A DNA stretch of 64,000 nucleotides. Origin: Magicicada septendecula (Eukaryota; Arthropoda; Insecta; Hemiptera; Cicadidae). Location: contig CM068370.1 in NCBI GenBank assembly GCA_034769895.1, positions 44,380,844 to 44,444,843 on the forward strand. The letters are read 5' to 3'. Each line of letters starts with the position of its first letter. Within the stretch, counting starts at the first letter, position 1. Below are positions 55,786 to 64,000 of the stretch, one piece after another. Under the pieces are notes generated by a model. The model was given only the letters and a program-made list of their open reading frames with translations. It was not told the origin of the DNA and made no database searches. A program made the position numbers and the translations under genes.

Positions 55786-56367
55786 AGTTACCGGTTATTA
55801 CGTATCGCGTCCATGTTTGCTCGATAAGGGCAGTGTAACAAGGAAATAGAAATAGTGCTATGATGAGGAAATAAATAGTAACGCATCGCTGGGTGCCTAC
55901 GTGCCTTCTGACACACTGCGGCGCGCGAGACTGTTCCAGACATTTATAGATCATTCTACACGGCAAAATTACGTGATGGCCTTTGAGGCGTTACTTAACT
56001 ATCCTACCGGCATCGAGACCTGCTATCTCAATACAGTACAAGGAGGCGGAGGTGTAAATACTGGCTTTCGAAACGGCCAATTTTAGTTTAGACCTAGCGA
56101 TATTAGAGTTCGGAATGTTAGTTATTGTTACGGTTTGGTGGCAAGTGATTACTGTGTCAATTAGTGCCGAACTGTAATAAGGTGACGTTGATTGTTGCGT
56201 GCTGAACAGATTTAATTTGAATTATTGTACAGAGTGCGTTTGTTGATTTCTGACTGTTGTTTGTGTGTAATTAAGATCTGTAATCTGTGGCTTAATTATT
56301 CTGTTAATCTGTGTCTGTTATTCTCATTCCACTGTACAACACAACGATCTGTGTGGCCGGCGTAACA
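55786..56367 (+). repeat. Solo LTR, TGTTACGAC family, divergent subtype B
   Basis: About 582 bp ending GTGTGGCCGGCGTAACA. The 3' half (AAGTGATTACTGTGTCAATT, AGTGCCGAACTGTAATAAGG, CTCATTCCACTGTAC) aligns with the copy at 8189. The 5' edge, near TTACCGGTTATTACG, is set by weaker similarity and could be wrong by tens of bases. Confidence 0.65.
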
Positions 56368-57714
56368 ATAAATACCGTTTATCCATGAAAGTGTTATTCG
56401 ATCTTGAAGTTTATACGCCGTTTACTACTACATTGGTACAAGTAAGTTATTATAGATGTTTGACGTCATTAACACATTACAACGCCTTATAATAGAATGT
56501 AAATAACCTTTTGCTATTAATTTATTTTTTAATTTAGGGAATGTCTGTTAGCTACAGACTGCACATGCTGAAATAGTTGAACCTAATTAAACTAGTTAGA
56601 CCTAATTGGTATGCTTTGTTTCTGTAATATACTGTGTAATACTCTATAACACTATTTTCGGTTACTTGAAATACATCATCATCAGGGGCTAGGCCCATGA
56701 TCTGTTCTGCTACATACCCGTGTTACAGGTGGTACATCAGCTCCGCCAAAGAAAATCAATGTGCATCTGTTGTGTACGATCACGTGTAGATGTGGTGTTG
56801 TTACTTACTGAGATCCGTTACAATCTCAGTAAGATTGTTGTATTGCACCAGCAGGAGGTAGGCGGCACTGGATGACCTTTAGCTGAACCACATGAACCTC
56901 ATACAAAACTTATTCACTTCCACTCAACTGTTCCTAAATTGAATTGTGATAAAGTATAGCTTCTGAAAACATCGTTGGATTTTTCAATTTTTCGTTTGCC
57001 GTTTGTTCCGTTTGGGGACTGTATGAAATAGAATTTTAATTTCCGCATCGTAAGAAATCTATTGAGTCTTACCAACTTTAATCTGGTAAAGTAAGTGATT
57101 TCACATAGTTAGTTTGTAATCACTGATGAATCTTCAGATAAACCTATTGTTTTACTAAGGGTGTTGAACAATTTTTCGAGATTAACAAGATTGACAGTCG
57201 TCAACAAATTAAAGTAAAACATTTTCTTTGTTTTTATAAAACACAATTTATTATTTATATGTTGATTATATTCAATAATTCAATTTTTGTAGACAATTTA
57301 TAAAGTATTCATAATAATAAGTAATTAAATTTTTATACTGATTACAGTAACATTTGTTTTGTACCTGTAAGATGTTAAAGATGGAGGGAATAATATTCGT
57401 CTCTAACATGTATTTTACCAAGGCCACGACCGTTTCCCTTAATAGTCTGCAAACTTGTAATTATACAAGAACTGCGTCAGAGTTTAGACTAATTAAATGT
57501 GCTCGTTATTTATTCGGAGAACCAACTTATAATCAAGAAGGAAAGTGGTGAATCGCTTTCTGTCTTGTTCGTCAGCGACTATTCAATTACCACCTAAAAT
57601 TCATAAAAGTTTTCGTTTTAAAACAGCTAAAACTTGCTCAAAAGCGCGCGTATACCTGCAAACACACACACACACATGTGAAAGTACAGTATACGTGTAT
57701 GCTTTATATTTTAT
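56368..57714. other. Unassigned sequence
   Basis: No recognised gene. Frames of 65 and 79 codons (57354-57551 and 57545-57784) have no domain that I know. A short (CA)n lies at about 57660. Confidence 0.5.
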
Positions 57715-58250
57715 TAAGGTTCTACGTGCAATACACGAACGTAGAGGAGTCCTACAACAAATGTTTAGAAACTATGAAATTTAATATTCAATAGTAAAAT
57801 CGGCAGTATCATATGGCTGTGAATTTTGATCATTATTTCAAAGTCACATACAAGAAACGTAATTTTTTATTTAATAGTAACCAAACAACATTTCAAAACT
57901 TTGTGGCAAACATAACAAACATAAAACTAGAAAAAGGTTACTGCCAAATGTTTATCAGAGAAGAAATAAAAATGAAGAAATAGGAGTGAATGTGTTGCAA
58001 AGTAATTACACCAGTGTGAGATATCAAAAGAGGCACTTTAAGTAAGTAGAAATGTGTAGAACAAAGAAGTAGTACACGATTGACAGACAGCCGAAGAAGA
58101 GTTATTCAAATGGTGTAGATAAAGGTTACAATATGGCATAGAAGGAATTAGCCACACCATGTAGAGAAAATAGAGAAATATATGAAAAGGGATGGAGGTG
58201 TTTTGTAAAGGCCTTACGATCTGACAGCAGAAGTAGAAAGGACATACAAA
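57715..58250 (+). pseudogene. Probable LINE C-terminal relic
   Basis: KVLRAIHERRGVLQQMF, then IVKSAVSYGCEFW, resembles the IVKS-x-x-LYGCE-W thumb motif of APE-type LINEs. The rest is full of stops, with weak RRRVIQMV and KRDGG-like stretches in place of the basic tail. Confidence 0.4.
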
Positions 58251-58390
58251 TTGTAGCGACTAAAAACTAGAACTCTGCAGAAATATTTCTATTCACTGAG
58301 AACTAATACAGAATTGTAACTTTAGTCATAGTTATTGATTGCTTCAGTGGTATCTTATGTATACATCAGCAAGTAAACCTATAACAATTA

Positions 58391-58488
58391 AATTGTAAGC
58401 ACGTGTTTAGACGTTTAAGGTAGTCGCCTGGTAGACAATGGGGAATCAGGGGATTAATTGTAATCACGCGTTTAGACGTTTAAATTAC
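58391..58488. repeat. 65-bp satellite, left part
   Basis: About one and a half units (GTAGTCGCCTGGTAGACAAT...CGCGTTTAGACGTTTAA). The array is cut at 58488, exactly at a unit boundary TTAC, and continues at 62964 with GTAC. Confidence 0.88.
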
Positions 58489-59974
58489 TGTGACGATTTC
58501 ATTAATAAAAATATGGTAATTAATAAGTAGGTAATGTGTAGGCTGAGAAATTTTAAATTTTTAATAAAATCGCACATTTAAACTAAATCTTATTGCTATC
58601 ATTAAATAATAATAATATTTAATAAAAAGTCTAATAATAAAATAAAAAGGAATACGATTGTACAGAAAGGGAAAACCTTGTTAATTAATCCTGCATAGAC
58701 ATGCGCTAACCAGAATTAACTTGAATTCCGACCCCTAAACAAACTAAATATACTTGTAAATTTGACCTTATTTAAATAATTAAACAAGACCACTGTAATG
58801 TACTTTAATAACGTCTGTAACTAAGAATATCTCCGCTTAATTAATTAGTCATACTTTAATCCTTTAAATAAAGAAGGAACATGGAACTACTTTTATGCTG
58901 AATAGTAAATGTCGCGAGATTACTACTCTCACCCCTTAACTATTTTTACCCACTTGCAATGGAGCGCTCACGCCGTAAGCTGCGCACAGCGTTGGTTCGC
59001 GACGCGGATACAAATATGTGTTTGTTCACTAAAGAATATTTAAATAACTAAATTGTGCGCCGATGACATCTCTATCTATTCTTAATTATGAAAGAATGTA
59101 ATTAATACAGTACCAGAACCATGAGGTGAAATTCAACTAATAAATAATCATGTGAAGTGAATACCAGTGAAACAAACTTTCGCTTTATTTATTCTAACAA
59201 CAAGAATTACTACAGTCATCTAAGAAGAGAGTACCACACCCAGAATGATTTAACATACGTCTGGAACTTCACCTTCACCGGATACTAAGGTAACGACAGA
59301 CCTTCAGGAAACACACCAAGGACCGAAGAGCCAAATCTGCATCAACTACAGAAAACACAGGTGACATGGAGGCTTGTCTTCCATGGTTATGAGATACTAA
59401 AATTTTAACCAACAAAAGACAATTTAACTCACCACTCTAAGACTTTAAAGGACAGACATTAGATGTAACATGTAGTCTGTAATCTAATAAAACTGTTTGT
59501 AGTAAAAGAGTAAAAGTTTAAACTGAAAGCTTTATTGTTTTAAAAAGATTAATAAAGTCCATTCTTTATATGGCACAATTTTCATGATTTGTATATGGCG
59601 TGGTGACCATTATTAACATACTATATTCAATCCCGGATCCGTGGAATAAATTAAATTGATGTACATCTTATTTTGAGGGCCCTTGTGAAAGAATAAAATA
59701 TATAATCATCTTGTAAACTGTAAGCTGTTGAACCATATATGTTGAGAACTTTAAATAGAGCAATTAATCTCATTATGTAATAAAGAGATGTCATCTGTAG
59801 TACCGACTAAACTGAGTGCATAAATCAACAGTGTCCCCTTCCCAATATCCTTTTATATTAATTGTTTTGGTGTTGTGATTAATTTTCAGCTCGTCACAAC
59901 GAAGGCAGCCTGTATAATTGGCAGAACCAATTAATGCGGGTTCCCTACGTTATAACACAAGTCAAGATGTTATA
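58489..59974 (+). repeat. Left 1,486-bp terminal direct repeat (LTR-like)
   Basis: Begins TGTGACGATTTC and ends AAGATGTTATA. It is nearly identical to 61478-62963; I count about ten differences by eye, two of them compensating one-base indels. It contains many stops in all frames and no coding region. An orientation is assumed from the TG start and is not proven. There is no terminal CA. Confidence 0.85.
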
Positions 59975-61477
59975 AATTGCGCCACTCTGCTAATTTTGCT
60001 TAATTTTGCTATTTTTGCTTAATTTTGCTGCTCCTTTGTAAAAAAAAATAATTGTGTCCCAATATTCCACACACACAAGCTGTTGATCTATTCACTCATG
60101 TATTTTAATATGTGTCAAAATTTTAAATAAAATAAAAATCATAATTATTATTATAGTAATATAGTATAGGTAACGTTAATTGTAAATATAATATGTGTAA
60201 ACTTATATTAACATATTGACCGATGTAAACAAAACCATGTAGGTACTTGTCCAAAAATTTCGTTCATCAACGTGTCAATTTGACGACAAACTCGGACAGG
60301 TAAATATCCTGTTGCCGCCTGTGTAAAACTGTCATAGTCACCCTCCCGCAAGTTGAGTTAGACAATACATTCACCCTCTAGTTGTCCCCCTTTGTAAGCA
60401 AAACAATGCCATTGTTTAAAACTAGTCTGACCTACATTCCAGCGTAACAGCTGTTCGTTTAAATAGAAACTAATACAAATGTTTAATAATCACTGCAAAA
60501 CTAATGTTTACCATGTGCTAAAGTGTGTAGGAAATAATTGTGTATAGTATAGTAGAGCAAGTATTTTCACCGTGACAACTATTAAATTATATTGTGACTT
60601 AAATTTCAAATAAATAAATGACTCAGTTAACCCTCCCTTGTTAGATAAAGTATTAAACCCCATGTCCCAAAAAACAGTAAACTTTAAATTCAGTAAACTA
60701 AATTTGTGTAACGTGTTGCAGTAAGTAAGAGAAAAATAATAATAATAAAAGTATAGTTGAATAGTGAACACCCAGTTGTGGCCTGTACGAGAACAATAAA
60801 GCGTGTTAAGAATTGTAGTAAGCAGCCACTCACCTTCCCCCTTATTGTACGACACGGTAGAGTCCCTAAACAATGAAAACCACCCCTGTGTATTACAATG
60901 AATTGTGTAAAGTGTCTCCCCTTCCGCAGAGTTTGTTTAGTTATTATTAAAGAGATAATAAGAATTATCCTCGTGAGATTCCGCTTCTCTCAAGTAATAT
61001 AAGATATTAGGATTAACTATAATCTAAAGTGGAGTATGGGATCCTCTTTAGATTATATTAGAAATAAGTTGATGGTATATAATTGAAGATTATATACATA
61101 TAACTTAACAGGTCACAACGGCGCCGACTGAAAAGGATAATGATGAGGCAGAAAGGTGCCAAAGATCATTTAATGAGTGCTGAAAGCTAACTTGTCTAGT
61201 TAGAGTAAGCCTATGTCAGTCGGGCCACGATATTGTGAGTTACTGTAATTAAGGAAATTAGTAGTAAGAATTAAAATATAAGTTAGCATTGTAAGTAACG
61301 AGAAAAAGGGAATTTCACGAATGAGAACAAGATTCTTTAAAGAGAAATAAAGAAACAAACCGTGCGCTAATAATAAATAATAATAATAATAATTAATTTC
61401 ACACGGTAATCCCCAAGTATACTCCCGGTACATTGCTGACCAAATAAACCGGAGTCTGATCTTTAAGCGGCGGAGTA
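59975..61477. mobile_element. Internal region of the large non-coding LTR-like element
   Basis: 1,503 bp without recognisable gag, protease, RT, integrase or transposase. The longest frame is 121 codons on the minus strand (60508-60873), without a known domain. The left end has AATTTTGCT repeats (about 59992-60028). No TGG-initiated tRNA primer site directly follows the left repeat. The right end, CTTTAAGCGGCGGAGTA, is only weakly purine-rich. The whole 4,475-bp unit fits a non-autonomous LARD-like retrotransposon; a plain segmental duplication is the alternative. Confidence 0.6.
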
Positions 61478-62963
61478 TGTGACGATTTCATTAATAAAAA
61501 TATGGTAATTAATAAGTAGGTAATGTGTAGGCTGAGGAATTTTAAATTTTTAATAAAATCGCACATTTAAACTAAATCTTATTGCTATCATTAAATAATA
61601 ATAATATTTAATAAAAAGTCTAATAATAAAATAAAAAGGAATACAATTGTACAGAAAGGGAAAACCTTGTTAATTAATCCTGCATAGACATGCGCTAACC
61701 AGAATTAACTTGAATTCCGACCCCTAAACAAACTAAATATACTTGTAAATTTGACCTTATTTAAATAATTAAACAAGACCACTGTAATGTACTTTAATAA
61801 CGTCTGTAACTAAGAATATCTCCGCTTAATTAATTAGTCATACTTTAATCCTTTAAATAAAGAAGGAACATGGAACTACTTTTATGCTGAATAGTAAATG
61901 TCGCGAGATTACTACTCTCCCCCTTAACTATTTTTACCCACTTGCAATGGAGCGCTCACGCCGTAAGCTGCGCACAGCGTTGGTTCGCGACGCGGATACA
62001 AATATGTGATTGTTCACTAAAGAATATTTAAATAACTAAATTGTGTGCCGATGACATCTCTATCTATTCTTAATTATGAAAGAATGTAATTAATACAGTA
62101 CCAGAACCATGAGGTGAAATTCAACTAATAAATAATCATGTGAAGTGAATACCAGTGAAACAAACTTTCGCTTTACTTATTCTAACAACAAGAATTACTA
62201 CAGTCATCTAAGAAGAGAGTACCACACCCAGAATGATTTAACATACGTCTGGAACTTCACCTTCACCGGATACTAAGGTAACGACAGACCTTCAGGAAAC
62301 ACACCAAGGACCGAAGAGCCAAATCTGCATCAACTACAGAAAACACAGGTGACATGGAGGCTTGTCTTCCATGGTTATGAGATACTAAAATTTTAACCAA
62401 CAAAAGACAATTTAACTCACCACTCTAAGACTTTAAAGGACAGACATTAGATGTAACATGTAGTCTGTAATCTAATAAAACTGTTTGTAGTAAAAGAGTA
62501 AAAGTTTAAACTGAAAGCTTTATTGTTTTAAAAAGATTAATAAAGTCCATTCTTTATATGGCACAATTTTCATGATTTGTATATGGCGTGGTGACCATTA
62601 TTAACATACTATATTCAATCCCGGATCCGTGGAATAAATTAAATTGATGTACATCTTATTTTGAGGGCCCTTGTGAAAGAATAAAATATATAATCATCTT
62701 GTAAACTGTAAGCTGTTGAACCATATATGTTGAGAACTTTAAATAGAGCAATTAATCTCATTATGTAATAAAGAGATGTCATCTGTAGTACCGACTAAAC
62801 TGAGTGCATAAATCAACAGTGTCCCCTTCCCAATATCCTTTTATATTAATTGTTTTGGTGTTGTGATTAATTTTCAGCTCGTCACAACGAAGGCAGCCTG
62901 TATAATTGGCAGAACCAATTAATGCGGGGTTCCCTTCGTTATAACACAAGTTAAGATGTTATA
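61478..62963 (+). repeat. Right 1,486-bp terminal direct repeat (LTR-like)
   Basis: Same length as the left copy. It is followed by GTAC, the unit start of the satellite, against TTAC before the left copy: a probable 4-bp target duplication with one change. Confidence 0.85.
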
Positions 62964-63461
62964 GTACTCGCCTGGTAGACAATGGGGAATCAGGGGGTCA
63001 ATTGTAATCACGCGTTTAGACGTTTAAGGTAGTCGCCTTGTAGACAATGGGGAATCAGGGGATCAATTGTAGGCACGCGTTTAGACGTTTAAAGTACTCG
63101 CCTGGTAGACAATGGTGAATCAGGGGATCAATTGTAAGCACGCGTTTAGACGTTTAAAGTGGTCGCCTGGTAGACAATGGGGAATCAGGTGATCAATTGT
63201 AAGCATGCGTTTAGATGTTTAAGGTAGTCGCCTGGTAGACAATGGGGAATCAGGGGATCCATTGTAAGCACGCGTTTAGACGTTTAAGGTAGTCGCCTGG
63301 TAGACAATGGGGATTCAGGTGATCAATTGTAAGAACGTGTTTAGACGTTTAAGGTAGTCACCTGGTAGACAATGGGGAATCAGGGGATCCATTGTAAGCA
63401 CGCGTTTAGACGTTTAAGGTCTGGTAGACCTGGTAGACAATGGGGAATCAGGGGATCAATT
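62964..63461. repeat. 65-bp satellite, right part
   Basis: Unit starts at 62964, 63029, 63094, 63159, 63224, 63289, 63354 and 63419, an exact 65-base period. Each unit is G-T-A/G-G/C-TCGCCTGGTAGACAATGG ... CACGCGTTTAGACGTTTAA with a few substitutions. The last unit has a small internal duplication (GGTCTGGTAGACCTGGTAGAC). Confidence 0.95.
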
Positions 63462-64000
63462 CGCCACTGAGCTGTTCAACGTTTCAGCAAAATTCTAAAA
63501 TCGCTTAACGTAGAACTCTTTACAAGCCATTTTTATAAATAATTGTAAAAATAAAAAGAATTAATTACCTCTGGGACCTTCTGTAGCCACTCTGTAGCTA
63601 CAGATGCTAACGAACCTCTGTGAAGACCAATGGACGGAATGGTGGAAGGGATCTCAATGATCCAATAGCAGGACGTACGGCAGAGGCGTAGAGGAGCAGA
63701 CCTCTTCAAAACCCTGGGTTCATCTGGCTCCGGATGATAGCGCCCAGTAAGGGCCCCTGCCTAGGGTTACAGGTGAAACCCGGTCAACGGTCTCAAAGGC
63801 GGATGAGGCATCTCCGTTCCCAACGGCAGAGAGAGCGAAAGAACCTACTAGAGTAAACCATGAAAAACAATCATTTTGGACTAACAATCAGACCTTATCT
63901 CGGAATTTAATTCCTACTTTTGCACTCTATACAATTTCACTTTCAGTATGGAAAGTCCTCTAAATGAAGGCACTACCCCGGGTGGCAACTTGAAAGAGAA
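63462..64000. other. Unassigned, partly GC-rich sequence at window end
   Basis: 63580-63840 is GC-richer than its surroundings and contains AACCCGGTCAACGGTCTCA and GGCGGATGAGGCATCTCCG. This looks like the 5' or 3' UTR of a repeat element continuing beyond the window, but I cannot identify it. Confidence 0.35.

Noticed and set aside
60508-60873. 121-codon frame in the LTR-like element as a possible accessory gene
   Set aside because: Its composition (Y/L/F-rich from AT-rich DNA) and lack of any known domain fit chance; it lies antisense to the assumed orientation.
58489-62963. Simple assembly duplication
   Set aside because: Not fully excluded, but the two repeats differ at several positions and the unit splits a satellite at a 4-bp duplication, which favours insertion. 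Listed with the check needed.

Overview
This window is AT-rich eukaryotic nuclear DNA, almost certainly from an arthropod and probably an insect. The evidence is the load of insect-type mobile elements: Jockey-like and other APE-type LINEs, mariner, hAT, Penelope-like elements, and LTRs with an arthropod TATA-plus-TCAGT initiator. I see no operons, bacterial genes, rRNA, functional tRNA, CRISPR arrays or convincing host exons. Nearly everything I can identify is a mobile element or its remains, and almost all copies are broken. The lineage within insects is not decidable from the sequence; a large-genome insect is plausible but is inference.

Layout. 1-3.7 kb holds nothing I recognise. 3.7-7.8 kb has a palindrome with a tRNA-Lys primer-site-like sequence, several LINE 3' ends (one carrying a foreign endonuclease fragment), a dispersed repeat, and a hAT-type MITE with a perfect 8-bp target duplication. 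8.2-13.6 kb has two solo LTRs, two Penelope-like elements (PLEs) with GIY-YIG endonuclease remains bracketed by inverted repeats, and a TTAA-flanked DNA transposon relic. 14-19.8 kb has a tRNA-derived SINE, further LINE relics, a palindromic mariner built from two 5' ends, and a third PLE-like terminal repeat. 19.8-23.7 kb is unassigned. 23.7-43.4 kb is a scatter of LINE 3' ends, four solo LTRs, a mariner with a one-base frameshift, a second TTAA-type relic and a Tc1/IS630-like deletion derivative with TA duplications.

44-54.3 kb is the densest part: several Jockey fragments, a 24-bp minisatellite, and a three-level nest (solo LTR containing an RNase H-bearing LINE containing a Jockey insertion), with target duplications at both inner levels. 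54-58 kb has a repeat copy, a GC-rich stretch with a long CT tract and another LTR. 58.4-63.5 kb holds a 4.5-kb element with two nearly identical 1,486-bp terminal repeats and no recognisable coding sequence, inserted in a 65-bp satellite; it looks like a young non-autonomous LTR element.

The recurring theme is one LTR family, TGTTACGAC...GTCGTAACA, present about ten times in both orientations and never with an internal region. A second theme is the PLE loci, which share a CTGANGA-hairpin-GAAA motif reminiscent of a hammerhead ribozyme core.
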